A DNA stretch of 64,000 nucleotides from Chrysoperla carnea (lineage: Eukaryota; Arthropoda; Insecta; Neuroptera; Chrysopidae). Location of the stretch: NCBI RefSeq assembly GCF_905475395.1, contig NC_058337.1, forward strand, positions 84,810,368 through 84,874,367, in the 5' to 3' direction. Each line of letters opens with the position of its first letter. Position 1 is the stretch's first letter. Both the position numbers and the translations under genes were made by a program. The notes beneath the pieces are model-generated. The model worked only from the letters and a program-made list of their open reading frames with translations, was not told the DNA's origin and did no database searches. This document shows, piece after piece, positions 36,801 through 50,582 of this stretch.

Positions 36801-38892
36801 TTCATGTCGTTCCTTAACACTGAAATAGTTAGGTTCTTTTATAGAAATAAGCAAGGGCTTTACGCTGAGGGGCTACAATATGTCACTATCTAACGGCCTA
36901 TTATGAATGATATCATATTTGCTGCTTTACAAAAGAAAGAAAGAAAGTGTTATCCAGCATCAGCTAGGATCTTAGAAAGTTTTGCATCATGGGTAAATAG
37001 TATCTTTTTCCTACACTTAAATCACAATAGTTTTGAAAAAATTTAACTTCATTGAAGTAAACAGAATTTTCTTTAAAGAAAAAATGAAAAGCTTATACGT
37101 AAATAATGTTTAATAATTGTATTCGTACAGACTTTGAGCAAACTACAGTTAAACTTCTATAAATCAGTTGCTACAAAATATACTTTGTAAAAACTTTGAG
37201 TAAATTAAAGTTAAACTGTAATTAGCTGTTTTTAAACGTACCAAACTCTCTTGGTTCTTCTATTCATAAAATGAATAATTTCTGATTTTTTAAACTGTAA
37301 AATATTTCTATATACTTATACCGGCTGTAAAAGAATTTCAGTACCCTCAAAACTACACGCGAAATAATGGTTTTAGAAAAAAAGTTGAATACGAATGTTG
37401 AAGAGCCTAAAGAGTTGCAATAAGTGATGACTTGAATTTGTCTTTGAACTATTTTGTAAATAACTTGAGCATTTCCAATGGAAACTATTTTTTACATTGG
37501 AAATTAATCGAGCACAAAATTTTCCCTCATGTAGTATATTGTACTCAAATTGAATAAAACTTTTTTTTTTACTTTAAGTGCCATTCAAGGTTAAGTTTTT
37601 TCCTCCAACTTTGAAAAAAAAAATTATTTTTTGTTTTTATAAAGCCAAAAATAATACTATAAAAGTATTTATCGAGTTGTTTTCGGTATACTGGCTCTTC
37701 GAAAGAAATTTATATCGCTTTTGAGCATTAAACAAGTAGGGTTCAACGAAATAAAATTTTCCTTATAATTATTTGTATATTTTTTTATTTGAGATTTAAA
37801 AGATATGTAAATGGCCATAGCAAGATTTTTCTGTACAAATTTATTTTAAAAACAGTATTCATACTTAAAACGATAAGTATTCTGTTGAAATTTTTAATAT
37901 AATGAAAACGGTTTGTCATTTTTTATCACACAGAAAATGCTGAAAGCAAGCTTCCTCTACTTCTAACTTTTAGCAAATAAGAAGTTAGATATATCTATTC
38001 TAAATTCTTTTTTGTTACCAAGTTAGAAGTCTTTGTCTCAAATGTACCTACTTGTTAAGAGATGGAAATCCTAGCCCACAATCACAAAGCACTTAATTCA
38101 TTTCTACATTTTTATAGGCTATAAATTAAAACAAAATTTTGTTTTCTCGTGTTATTGACAAAATGTGCAGTTAGCTTCCAGTTTCGACTGAAATGAGTAA
38201 TGGAAATAAGCTTTTTCGGTGTGAAATAATTATTTTTTAAAGGTGATATTTATTTTAATAAATTCCTTTTTTCTACCTACCTATAAAATTTCTTGAAAAT
38301 TTAATTTGAACAAGACTTGACTGTACTTACACGTATTTGTTTTTATAAAAACATCAAATTAGAAAATATGAATAAAATGAAAGTAAAAATAAATTTTATG
38401 CAAATAATACTAAAAAACAAAGCGTAAATAGAGTTTATACCTACCTATACATAAAAGTATACGAACATGTACCAAGCACAGGTGAAAATAACACATACTA
38501 CTTATATTAAAAAAAAAAAAAACAATATATCATTTTTATTAACAACAAACTAAATGAAACAAATGAGTTAACAAACTTACATTATGTATATTTTAATAAT
38601 AAGTAGGTTGGGGTGCTTTGGATGATGGTTTGAATGACTGAGAGGGAAGTTTGCTGGAAACAAGAAAATAACAGACAAATGAATATCATCCACGTTTATT
38701 ACCATAATATTTAGGAAATAGGAATGCATAGCAGTTACAAAATTACCAACAGACTTTGTTCAAGCTTCACTCAAAGCTAACAGACCGATTTATGGTGTAG
38801 CCATATTTCTCAATAGTTTTGAATTGTTTCGGACTACTTTTTAGATAAAGACTGGTGATTTTGAAATAAACCTTGTAGGTATACCTACATTT
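33900..38892. other. Gene-free AT-rich DNA
   Basis: No supportable exon or RNA gene over about 5 kb. A diverged R1-like stretch may lie at 34630-34800 (GTTGTTCATTTTAAA, TTTTTGTGTTATTCTGACGA). The patch at 36290-36650 is less AT-rich but unrecognised. Confidence 0.4.
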
Positions 38893-39075
38893 TTATACCA
38901 TGTATATGAAATATATCAAGATATATTAAGTTTAGTCCCAAGTCTGTAACGCTTGAAAATATTGATGTTACCAACAAAGTTTTGGTACAGATGTTCATAA
39001 AATCACCTAATTAGTCCGTTTTCGGTTGTCTGTCCGTCTGCCTGTCTGTCAACACGATAACTCAAAAACGAACTG
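38893..39075 (-). repeat. Dispersed repeat family R1, 3' fragment
   Basis: Minus-strand ATACCATGTATATGAAATAT, GTCCCAAGTCTGTAACGCTT, GTCTGTCCGTCTGCCTGTC and AACACGATAACTCAAAAACG. It stops where full copies continue, so it is a 5'-truncated insertion. Confidence 0.65.
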
Positions 39076-39262
39076 CTATTAACCATCCAAAACATTTTTA
39101 TATCGAGGTTCTTGAAAGTATATTAATTTTTATTTGGAATATTTAGAAATTTTTTAATCGAACTTCACATTGTTTGTGTAATTTTTATTTTAAAAATTGT
39201 GGTTTATAGGCAGAAGTTATGAATAAATGAAAAAAATTAAAATTAAAATAGATTAAAAAAAA

Positions 39263-39299
<37 letters not shown>
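39263..39299. repeat. AT microsatellite
   Basis: (AT)n interrupted once by a G. Confidence 0.85.
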
Positions 39300-39309
<10 letters not shown>

Positions 39310-40154
39310 GGTAATTTTAATCTACGATTTTTTATACATTTTCCTGAATATTCAAATACATTCTCGATCTACGCCCTGAAACATCATAAAATGACGGATG
39401 TCACTGATTGGGCCTAGAAGATTAATCTGAAAATCATCTTTACACAGTGTCGTCACCATATCATATTTTAAATTAATATTTCCACAAATAAATGTTATTC
39501 AAAATAATAAAAGATTCGTTTGGTATTTTTAAATGAACTATATAACAAGCTCCAGACGCTTTGTATGGTTGTCTAGATGACTGGCCGAGGTGTTTTGTAT
39601 CACAATGTATATGATAATGTTTAAAAATTAGTGTATTACATAAACGAAAGTTATTGCAGCTTAAAAATTGATTAAAATATTGAAACTGTTCATAAGATAA
39701 ATTTTCTGAAAATGCATATTTTGGCTTGAAAAGAATTGAAACCTACTAAAATTTAAACAGAATGATTTATTAATAAGGGTCTTTTTATATTTCCAGTTAG
39801 TTATTACTCATTATCTATTGTTAAGTAAGTTTAAAAATCAGATAGAAAAGTGGTATTTGAATTGGAAGCTAAAATTTTCTGCTTCGATTGATTAATATAT
39901 GTCTAATTAAAAAAATAATTCTGGAAACACCTTAAGGAGCTCTTTGTCGACCCTTAAATAGTGGTTTTATATAAATTTGAAGTATCTGTCTGCTATTGTG
40001 TTCCTTAGAGTGCTCAAACGGGTGAGCATGATTTAAATGCAGTTTTTTTATCACAGTCAAACAGTTTTTAAGAACTTTTTCACAAAGCTCACTAGTTCAA
40101 GCTAATTAAAAATTTTCAATTTTCCTTCTTTTATAGTTTTGAAGAAAATGGGTA

Positions 40155-40520
40155 CTTAAGTTTTGCCCTAATTTACATTCTCAAGTGAGGGCTAAGCTGT
40201 TTACGAAAAAATGTTTTAAACAAAATTTATGTATTTTTTAATACCTATAGAATAAATGGATGGCTCCTACGGAACCAAGATCTAACTGATCTATTTTGTT
40301 CATTTACGAAAAAGGAGTTTGAGTACTATTTACGTCGTATGCACGCTATAAACAGCTCGATTTCTCTTTTTGTTTTTGAGTTACCGTGCTGACTCGGAAA
40401 TAGACTAGTAAGGTGATTTTATGAACAGTTTTTACCAAATTTTTTTGGTATCATCAATATTTCTAAGGGTTACAAACTTTGGAATGAAATTAATATATCT
40501 TGATGTATATTTCATACAAG
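40155..40520 (+). repeat. Dispersed repeat family R1, diverged copy
   Basis: Contains TTTACGAAAAAATGTTTTAA, TGGCTCCTACGGAACCAAGA, TTTTTGAGTTACCGTGCTGA and AAGGTGATTTTATGAAC in family order; the 5' end is missing. Confidence 0.6.
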
Positions 40521-41269
40521 TGGGACAGATCATAAATTAAAAGTGATAATAAATAGAATTCTTCCTTGTTAATGGTAATATCCAAGAAAATCCTGATGAA
40601 TGTTCTATTTAGAATTTCGGCATCTAAACCATTTTAGTGCCAAATTTAATTTGATGGTTTGCGGCACGTACTTTTCTTTTGCTTACACCTTTTGACTACG
40701 TAACATTTTAAAAAGTTTTAAACACGGTACCAAATATTATTAACACATAAGGAGAGGAAGATATCCCCCCATATTTACTCTTCCTTTTTGTATAAATTTT
40801 TCTTTCGTATCTATATACCTAAGTGGATTTTATTCACTTTACCTTATTATACGAACATATTCTATTTATTATTATGATTATTATTATTAGCATTTTTAGT
40901 TACTTTCAATGTTTTACTAAATTAAACCGCATAATATTTTTATTCTATTCGAGCATGGAATGGAAATTTACATTTGAAAAAGTGAAGGAAAGTTTTTTTT
41001 AATAATTATACGTTAAATATTATTTTATAGAATAATTTTATTTGGTCAGATTGAAATCGTTGGTAAATGAAGCTGATGGTTTATTATGTTATTAAAGAGC
41101 TAAAAATCTGCGAGAAAAATAATTATTAACAACTGGTATGTATTTATATTGAAATATATCGAAACAAATTGATATACCAAACTATAAAACTAAACAAATT
41201 TAAAATTTTTACTTAGCAACACTTTTTTACCTATTACAAGTGAAATATGCAAAATTTATAAAGCCTCTG
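40521..41269. other. Gene-free AT-rich DNA
   Basis: Nothing supportable beyond short ATT runs near 40870-40890. Confidence 0.4.
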
Positions 41270-41535
41270 ACAAATTTTTCGGGTACGGAACCCTAAACTC
41301 ACACTTGAAACATGTCTAAAAACACACTTCATTAAACTATATTTTTGTTTAAAGGCTTTTCCAAACTAATTTTGAAGATTATCGCCAATATTTCAGAAAA
41401 TCAAAATTGGTTCATCCGTTTAGGCGCTACAATGCCACAGACAGGCAGACAGAAGGACAGGCAGGTAGGCAAATACACACGCACATAGCGGTCAAACTTA
41501 TAACACCCGTTTTTTCTTAGTTTAGGGGTTACAAA
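41270..41535 (-). repeat. Dispersed repeat family R2 copy
   Basis: Minus-strand hallmarks: GGTTCATCCGTTTAGGCGCT, ACAATGCCACAGACAGGCAG and AAACTTATAACACCC before TTTAGGGGTT. Confidence 0.6.
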
Positions 41536-43300
41536 CAATTTAAAGAGAGGATAACAATTTAGCTAAATTATTTTATTGATTGTGTGTATGTCAAGCAATC
41601 TATAAATAATCGGACTTTGTTCTAAAACTTTTTTTCTGCTTCAAAAGACGTTCGTTATCGTGCCAAAATATCGTGTGAAATCAATTTTTGGATAACATCA
41701 ATAACTACAACATGAAGTCATATCCTGAAACGTTGTTTTGCAAGAATAAGATAAAAAAAATCATTTTATTGCTAATATCTTCTATGTTTATCAATCGATA
41801 TTAATTTTGATATCAGATATTGTCATCTATTATCGCAAATTTTCAAATTTCAACAAAAGATGCATTAAAATCAACGGCCTGGCAAATTTCTGATCCGATT
41901 TTAATTATTCACTTCTTATCGTTTAGGACACACTTTCAGAGTGGTTCCATTTTAATTTAAATAGCAAATTTCCCATCGACAAGGGAAACCGCAGATGACT
42001 TTCAAATATTTTGGAATTTCTAAAACTTATTAATTTTCAATGACTTTATTGCTTCTTGGATTGTTAACAAATTGAGAGATACATTCCACTCTTAAAAAGG
42101 GTGATGGAGGAGATTCCAAACAATAACGGATGCTTTAGTTTCAAATTTTTGGTGCTATTAATCACCGAGACGCATACAAGTTGATGTTCTAATGTCACTA
42201 AAAAATAGACTTTAAAAAACTTCACAAAAAGTAAAAAATAATTTGAAAATAAATTTTTCCCAGTCAGTAACTTGTTTGTGAACAGTAATAAGGAAATTAT
42301 TGATAGAAGAATTTATTTTAAAACAGTTACTTTTCTTCGTGCGAAACAATTCGGTCAGTTTAATTTTTTTAAAATCGGTTTGTTCCATATAAAATTATAA
42401 ATGCGTACATTTGGAAAACGAATCCAGTGGAAAACCGAAAGAAGACCTTATCCAGACAACTAAGGAGACTATTTGAAGGGAAAGAATATGCTTCGCGATA
42501 ATAAATGGAACAGACATCCAAAAAAACAAGTAATAAATATATATGAGCACATAATAAAATTAAGTTAAATCCTATAAAACAACCACTAAAGTAATCTAAA
42601 GAAAGTGTTTAATTCAAATAGATAATATTCATTTTCTAGCTCTACGTTAATCTAATATAATATAGGTTGGTTTGGTGCTTCTTGCTACTTGCTTGTGCAT
42701 CCAATGAGGTACAAGGATGAGAAGAACTCTATCTAAGGTATCATAAGATTGGTGGTATAGTTAGTATTACTAATTTATTCTTGAAATGTAAATAAGCATT
42801 ATTATCTTTTTCATTTACACAGCTACAAAAAGATTTTATATTATTAACATGTGAAGTTCAATTCTACTCAATTACTTTTGATATGATTATAGTTGCAGCA
42901 TCCAAAGATAAAATATGTATAAAAACTTCTGTACTTGAGACTGAAGGGTTACGAATGTAGTTCAGGTAGGTTATACAAATATTGTCATAATTATTGATAA
43001 GCATAGATTATGAGTTTTAAAATATAGATTTGATTTATTTACCGTTACCTAAAAATAAAAATAAAAAACTGAAAAAGTTTAAATGTTTTAACTCATCATG
43101 CGACATTTACGATATGCAAGGGGTAAAAAATATAAATAAAAGTTGTTATAAATTTTCTAATAAGAAAGTAAATTATGTAATCTTATTTGTGGGTAGACAC
43201 ATGGATTTCCATTTGGAAATGGATTATAATAAACTAAATAGGCATTGCCTTTTTCGCAAGTAAAAAGCTTTCTTGGGTACATTACGGTATTTTATGTAAT
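41536..43300. other. Gene-free AT-rich DNA
   Basis: No exon or RNA gene seen. The 77-residue frame at 43030-43263 shows no recognisable motif. Confidence 0.4.
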
Positions 43301-43307
43301 CGCTAAA

Positions 43308-43790
43308 GGCGCAATTCTACTGAGGCAACACTAACCGAAATGTGACTCGATATTTGTTGCTAATTATTTCCTATTGTAGAGGTGCGACAATGTGCCACAA
43401 AATTCAATTAAATGTTGCTTACTGAATTGTTGCCACAAGTCACATGAGCTTTGTCGAACATGAGTCTGGCATGAGACTAAAGTCATCATTACCAAAATCG
43501 CGGGAGTCGTTTATTTGTTCGCGGCAATCGTACTATAAGTTCGTTGCTGGAGATGAGACTTTATTTCAAAATTGCACACGGATGAGTAAAAAAGATTTTC
43601 AGTATTGCTTGAAAAAATCTCAATAAAAAATATGAGACCAACTTTCGGGAAGCAATAACATCGTTTGAGATTGTTAGTGACATTGATATATTTGGCTATC
43701 CATGGTTTATGAGTCTATTTCGAATATCTGAGCTGAGGATTTCTAGACTGAAGTTTTTTGCGCTCACGATGAAATGCTAACCGCAAATTC
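43308..43790 (+). pseudogene. Harbinger/PIF-type transposase fragment, frameshifted
   Basis: In one frame (43444-43620) the peptide ends Y-K-F-V-A-G-D-E-T-L-F-Q-N-C-T-R-M-S-K-K-D-F-Q-Y-C-L-K-K broken by a stop. After a +1 shift, 43631 onward reads Y-E-T-N-F-R-E-A-I-T-S. Together these match the N-terminal region of HARBI1-like transposases, which typically read as F-x-N-x-x-R-M-S-x-x-x-F-x-x-L-L-x-x-I followed by x-T-N-F-R-E-A-I. The catalytic DDE region is absent. The upstream sequence AGGCGCAATTCTACTGAGGC may be the left terminus. Dead copy of a DNA transposon. Confidence 0.6.
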
Positions 43791-44341
43791 TTGACATTTT
43801 TTTCTCCATACCCGTCCTTTAATTATACTTACCCGATAATACTGTCAACCTATCGTTTTTGAAATATCGGATCAGTTTGAAATATCTAGAACGGTGGCTG
43901 TTTCTAGTTGATTTTACTAAGAATCTTTATACACAATAAACACAGTTTTTAGTCTTATCTTTTTGAATGGCGAATATAACGATATATTTGCGTCTTATGT
44001 AACTATATGCATACGACAATGATACCAACTTAAATCTAAAGACACTGTAATATTTATATACAAACAAATAACAATATCGTCTTCGTTAAGATAATAAGTA
44101 TAGCCTATAGTCTAGAAATTGTACTTCTTATAACAAAGTATGTTTCTTACTTGGTTTTAAGAGTTAAATAAAGCTACAATATGTAAAATAAATGTGTTCA
44201 ACTAAAGAAATTATTGTAACGGCTTTTACATTTCGTTATCGTAATAATAAGTAAGTGTGTCTAAAGTACCAAAAAAAAAAAAGAATACATATGTACATAT
44301 ATTATTTTATAGAAATTTAATTTTATAACTAACAGTAACTG
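43791..44341. other. Gene-free AT-rich DNA
   Basis: Nothing supportable seen. Confidence 0.4.
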
Positions 44342-44684
44342 AGTTAATTTTAAGCCCAAACATAGTTTGATAAAATAAAGTTCGAAAACTAAAATGCCGA
44401 CAATCGCGCTATTAAAAGTATGAAAACAAGAAAATATTTGCATCTGAAATTGTTATGATCAGTAAAATCATCATTACAGTCGGGAGACCTCTTTTCGCTA
44501 GTGTGGAAAACTGTTTAATCTTAGAGGTCCCCGGACTGTTATGACGATTTTACTGATCATAACAATTTTAGATGAAAATATTTTCTTGTTTTCATACTTT
44601 TAAGAGCGCGATTCTGTAACTGTAGGGGTTTTAGTTTTCGAATTTTATTTTATTAAAACCATTTTGGGGTTATTTAATTTAAAC
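44342..44684. mobile_element. Long-hairpin foldback element
   Basis: Left arm about 44342-44492 and right arm about 44523-44684 are inverted copies. The inner 110 bases are well conserved (TTGTTATGATCAGTAAAATC, AAGTATGAAAACAAGAAAAT); the outer 40 are weaker. The spacer is about 30 bases. The two arms differ by small indels, so this is older than the palindrome at 7830-8360. Non-coding. Confidence 0.75.
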
Positions 44685-45849
44685 CATAATTTCGTGAGAA
44701 AGTATAGCAACATATATATATTTGAAAAGAGCTATCTTAACTTAATACAATCTAGAGAGAGCTGTATTCAATTAAATGTAACACCACTTATGGTAAGTAG
44801 TTTAGAAACTAGGCCCGAACAGATGCTCATACATACATATCGGCCAAACACATTGCCCTCGCCATTGTATAGTCGGGATAAAAATTGAAATTTTTTCCCC
44901 TGCGCCACTTAATATAATCAGCCTACAAATAAAGCTACTTGTTAAATTTTAATATACCTATACAAAACAAATGTCATCGCACAATATTTCCTCTGCCCCT
45001 TTGATTACCATTAGGTTTCCTTGACGCCTATTCCTTTATTCATCAAACATGATTTTTTTTTCGCCAGTCACCAAGAGACTTCAGACCACGGTGTCAGGAA
45101 AAATGGCCTTTACATTCGTTCTTCAAATGTCTTCTTATTTTAATATTGTCTTTAACGGATTTCTATTCGTTAAAAAATTGTGGCCCAGTTTTCGTAGAAA
45201 AAACAATTTACCGGGCATAACACCGGCAACAGCTTCTTAAATATTTTATATAAAATGAGTTTCCAAATTGTACCCTGGCCTTAGATCTAATTGATTCGTT
45301 GATTCGAAAGCAATGTTATGTTTACGTATGGGTTGATTAGGCAATAGTCCAGGGAGGGAAAAATTGTAAGTGTGGCAATATAACTCAAGGCGGCATTTAA
45401 TTTAAACTGCACACTTTTCTTTAATCTGTATATCTCCAAAAATTCTTAAAAGATTCCCTTAAGATTGTTCACCGTGTCTCATGTTCAAATGAAAATAAAA
45501 TATTCTGCTTCCATCAATGACAGAAAAAACAACGCTTTATTACAAAAAAGGCTTTTGATGTCTGATGACAATTTAAAAACAGTAAATTTTTATTAAATAT
45601 CAGTAAACAAATATTTTCTATATTGCCCCAGAAACTATAAATTATATTTTATCAAATGTCTAGTCAATATAAACTCCATTCGAGAAGTGTTCAATATATT
45701 GTTCAAGTATCTATCTATTCTATCTCTTGTTAAAAATCAATTGATTTGATTGGTCAACAGAATCATGATATTTTCAATCTTATAGTATTATGTCTGTTGT
45801 GAATAAGAAACTGAAATATATTTTATATTATACGAAATCAGAAATCAGA
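44685..45849. other. Gene-free DNA
   Basis: An open frame at 45049-45240 has no recognisable family. No RNA gene seen. Confidence 0.35.
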
Positions 45850-45913
45850 CCGGATGTTAAACACTCAAACGACATTTTGTTCTTGTTGTGATGGCGTTGT
45901 TGAACATCCGGTT
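45850..45913. repeat. Short inverted repeat
   Basis: ACCGGATGTT and AACATCCGGT, ten perfect bases each, about 44 bases apart. Small hairpin or MITE end pair; no coding content. Confidence 0.4.
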
Positions 45914-48900
45914 TTTTAGGTTATTCAATTGCCTTCAAGCACCCAATTTCTCTCAGTTATATAAACACCTTATTATATTCTGTGTATAAGTCTATAATAA
46001 TAACTAGTTTTATTCATGTTAGAAAAAAATTTGTTTTCAAACTTTGTAAAAATTATTTTGAAAAAACCCATTCTTCTGGCCTTAAATAATCCTTAATTAA
46101 TGAAAACTCCATGGATTTTTGAAATAAACTTTCCAATTTCTAGAACACTCACACTCCAATTTCTAGATTAAATTCCCAATTCTAATTCCTAGAATTTTCA
46201 AAGAGATATGTTAACATCGAATGTGAAACTTTTCGCTTAAGATTTTACTAAGAAAATTTTCTTTCAGATTTCGATTAGTCTGTAGATGTTTTGGTCAACT
46301 TGGAACTTGGTAAGTTGGCATTTTTTATTGATAATAAGTTAGTATTTATAAGTCAGTATGCGAACACAGGTCTTCATAAAACTTCAATTGTTTTGGGCAT
46401 AAGCCTAGCCTTCAATTTTTTTACTTCTTTGAGTGTCAAACTATAATCGGCGATAACGGAGACGGAGGTATTCCTTTCGTACCTTAATGGTACATTATAA
46501 ATGTAGCGCTTATTTTTTTAATTTACAAGTTATTTTCTGAAAATTTAAGAAGTTAATTTCAGAATTCAAATACGTGTTTGATCTAATACTTTTGACTTAG
46601 TAGTCAACCCAATATGTGCGTACATTACGTTTGGTTTAATCAGGATGGCAATTTATTATGACATAATATAAAAACTTCCTTGCACTTACTTTGAATTATC
46701 ATTGTTATCTTTAACTTCTTGTAACTTTCACAACGGAATTTTTTTAAATGATAAAATATAAAATTTCGACAAAAAAATACAGATTGACAAGTTATAAAAA
46801 TATTTTTGCATTTACTTAAATTAAGGCAATCTGAATTTATTGAAAACGTTTTAGTTTCTTGGGTTATCTAGACGAAAATAGTCGGTTTTGGATGTGGTTT
46901 TTTTGTTTCACTTTTTTTGGTTTTACCTCCGAACCAGCAAATTATTACCTTCTAACAAATAAGAGCGATAACGTGCGATAAGGTACATAGTTCCAAAATG
47001 TTGATTTTTATTTATTTAAAGCAGATACGGCGCAAGTTAATTCCGAAATTTTGTTGCAAATAATAAAATGTACAAAAGATTTGTACCTGTTAACTTTATC
47101 CAAATTTATAATTCTAATCCATATTCCATTTTGCTACAATGTATCTATAAAAAATTTTCAACAGACTGGGTAAAATATATGCATTATGTATGATAACGAA
47201 CGATATAATATGCAACAATAGAATTATACAATAAAGAAAGGGGGCTTACAACATTCATCATTCGACCGAGTAAAGCTGCAACAGTGAATACATTATTGCA
47301 AGTTTGTAGAGGGATCCCAAACAAATAATGTCATTCAGTTATATGTTACCTATACCTATATGTACATTGTTGTGCATGGCAACCATTATTAAGGGGTTGT
47401 TTGAGTTAACTTTGATCTGTGTTATAAATTCACATTTATTTTATAGTAACAACAATGTATATATTATTCATTGTTTATATTACATAGAATTCTCAACTAA
47501 AACTTAGATCGTTACCTGGCTGGCATGATATTTTATAAATTACCACAAGTATATCTTTTATATATTTTGCAGAAAACATTACAAATTTTGGTTTTGTAGA
47601 ACACTGAGTATCATGAAAAACATAATATTCAAAATTCAGGCACAATTAAAACATTATTGGACGTTTAATCTTTAAGTACTTATTATACTAGTTTTTTGGA
47701 ACGAAATTCCTTATCGCAGCTTTCCATGGTGAGTAAACTGACAGAATTCATCAGGTAACAGTGTTTGGTTTGCTTTGGGTGTGTTGTGTGTGTGTCATAT
47801 CCATGGCAACCATGATATGTTCACCTACTTAATATTATCTGTATTTATTATAGAACGAATTTTCACGAATTTTGCATTTTTGTACTATTTACATCCAAAA
47901 CTAGCTATTTTGGATAAAAAAGAACTATCTTCCAAAACGAGGTTCCATCAACCGCAATCTTTATTTTTATAATGTCCCGATTTTTCACTGTAAACTGAAT
48001 AAATTAACTAAGAATGTTTCAAAGTGCTGATTTACTCGAAAAAAATTTAGCAATGATGGTTGTATTGTAGAAACATGAATTACTTTCAAGTCTCTTGCGA
48101 CAAATCTTTCTTTTTCTTGTGTCGCATTATAATAATATGCTGCTTTGTTAAGGTCACACCGGCCTACGAACAAAATTAGAGTACCGAAGGCAAAAGGCAT
48201 AACGAAAGCCTTATAATTTTATCACGTCTTATTTATTCGATGGTAATTGGTATAGCTGAGCAGGTCAAAGCATTAAATTGCTTTTCTTCAAACTTGAATA
48301 TTGCGAGAGCTAAGAACCCCTCTTTCTTTTTTTGTTCCACCTTTGCAAAAAAATGTGGTTCTTTCTCTACAATAGGTGTTAATAAAAAGTTGGATAGATT
48401 GTTAAACAACTTAGTAAAATCTAAAAATGTTAAATTAGAAGCCGTCTGTTTTTGCCACTTGGCAAAGGAACCTTAGAAAAAAGTAGGTACACACGTTTTT
48501 TGTACAAATTTTAGGATTATTTTTATTAACAAAACTTTAATAAAATTGAGATATGTCATATTATGTTCAAATCAAACTATTTCCATGTCGAATTATATAG
48601 CAGAATACATTTTTCTGCTTTATCTCATATTTTTTGCTCATTTGTCGAAATACCACCGTTATTTTGGTTTATGATATTTGAATATGTTTGAAACGAGACA
48701 TTTTATTTGGCATAACAGGTATTTTTGTGACTTGATATTTGGCTGTAAGATATTCTTGATTAAATATTTTGACGTTAGATGTGCTGAGATTTAGATGTGA
48801 TTTTTCTGTTAATCTTCCTGTGTAGTGAATAAGAAAATATTGCGTTCTAGGATATTGTGCATAAATCTATGTAAGAGAATTGTATTATCGTAACCCGCAC

Positions 48901-50449
48901 AGTAGGTATTCATATGGATTAAACCTCTTTGAAGACATGTGTAGGTGTCTAAATCTATACAAATATGTATTCTAAATTATGCATTCATGTTTAGTTTGTC
49001 TAAACATAACTCAAATAGTTTCTCAACTCAAATATGAAATATCAGATATTTGACTTGGTTAGGTCGGAAACGTATAAGTGGAGTCCTTTTTTTTATTGAA
49101 AAGTAGCAAAAATAGCCGAAAAAACAACCAAATATTATCCTGTTATCCGTTGATATATGGAAAAATTTGTACTTCTGTATATAGTTGTTTAGACCGCCCT
49201 CTTGAAAATAGTAAGGGAGACCCGAGATGGGGGGTTGATTATAGAAAATAAATTTTCAACTTGGTTTTAATAGGCGTTGTATCACCCTTCTGCAAGTCAT
49301 TTGAAGTCGAAGGAGCATATTTTCGAAAAACAATACCTACCTTTGAGTAATCGTTGTATTATTTCTTGTTGTAAGGGACCAATCATTAATTAAGTAAGCA
49401 TAATTTAGACGATTTTTGCCAATAAACTTCTTTAAAATTTTTAATATTAGGTAATGTTGTAGCGAACAGAACATAATTAGAAACGGTGCCCACAATAACT
49501 CTCATTCTTTTTTAGTTTCTCTGAATTTTTTGGGCAAAATTGTTTGTGCTTAAATTAGTTTCGAAACATGTAATTCCAAAAATCGTTTCTGAAATGTAGT
49601 TTGGATTTAATTTTGAGTTTTGGATTTAATTTTATAGATAATATAATTGTACATAGATTACCGTTCATACATTCTTACCGTTCAAAATTAGTTTCAAATT
49701 CGCGGTAATGATTAAACGAACTGAAAATCATTACATTTCGCAAAAAACGTACAGAATCATTATTGAAATACGCTGTTTAAAGAATAATTACTCTTTAAAG
49801 GAAGCCTCAATCAAATTCTCAACACATTTTTCGGGTTAAATACCAGTGTATTACTTTTTAAAATTTTTACCTATAAGTGACATTGATGAAGGCTTAAAAT
49901 AATGTCGTTTTTTTTTCGTTAACATCAGCAAGAAAATTAGATAAATTTATATTTATGCTAATCAAACTTAAAATGTGCTTTAGGGAATATTATTTAAATT
50001 TAACATTGACCCTACATTTAAACAAAATAAAATGAATAATGTTATGAATTTCGTCACTAAAATTAGTATTACCCTAGGTTCTAATTTTAAAATATACCCA
50101 TACGTATAGTTTATGCAAACGTATATATAAAGCGCAAACGTGAGTAGAAACGAGAATGAATCATAATAGAGAAATAATAATTTTGTATCATTTTTTGTTT
50201 TGTATACATTTTTAGTCTTGGAGCCGATCGGCCAATGAAATCGTATATAAATACTGAATAGGGTATTATGGTTAGTCAAAAATAAGTTATGAAATTTGAA
50301 ATTATTATTGAAAAAAAAGTTAAAATTTATGTAAAAATATACTTAAATATTCTGATTTCGAGTCATAAAAGCACATTTTTCTTTTAAAGTATTAAAATTA
50401 AAAATAGTAATTTTAAGCTGTATATCACGTGACCTAAAACGCCCTGCTG
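45914..50449. other. Gene-free AT-rich DNA
   Basis: About 4.5 kb with no supportable exon or RNA gene. Two opposed open frames at 47985-48200 (minus) and 48240-48476 (plus) meet at a slightly less AT-rich patch that I cannot assign. Confidence 0.4.
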
Positions 50450-50582
50450 TGATGTCATATCGGTATGAGCCATAGACCATCAGTTAGTTCAGTGTAGACA
50501 GCTGGGTATAATATATCCATAGATAATAAGTATTTATATTTATTATATTCAGATGTCTATGGAAACCGATATTACGTCATCA
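50450..50582. mobile_element. MITE-like element of about 133 bases
   Basis: The ends TGATGTCATATCGGT and, reverse-complemented, TGATGACGTAATATCGGT pair with a three-base difference; an inner CCATAGA/TCTATGG pair also folds. Confidence 0.5.

Noticed and set aside
45049..45240. 63-residue + frame ending A-T-A-S
   Set aside because: Looked briefly protein-like, but no motif, signal peptide or splice context supports it.
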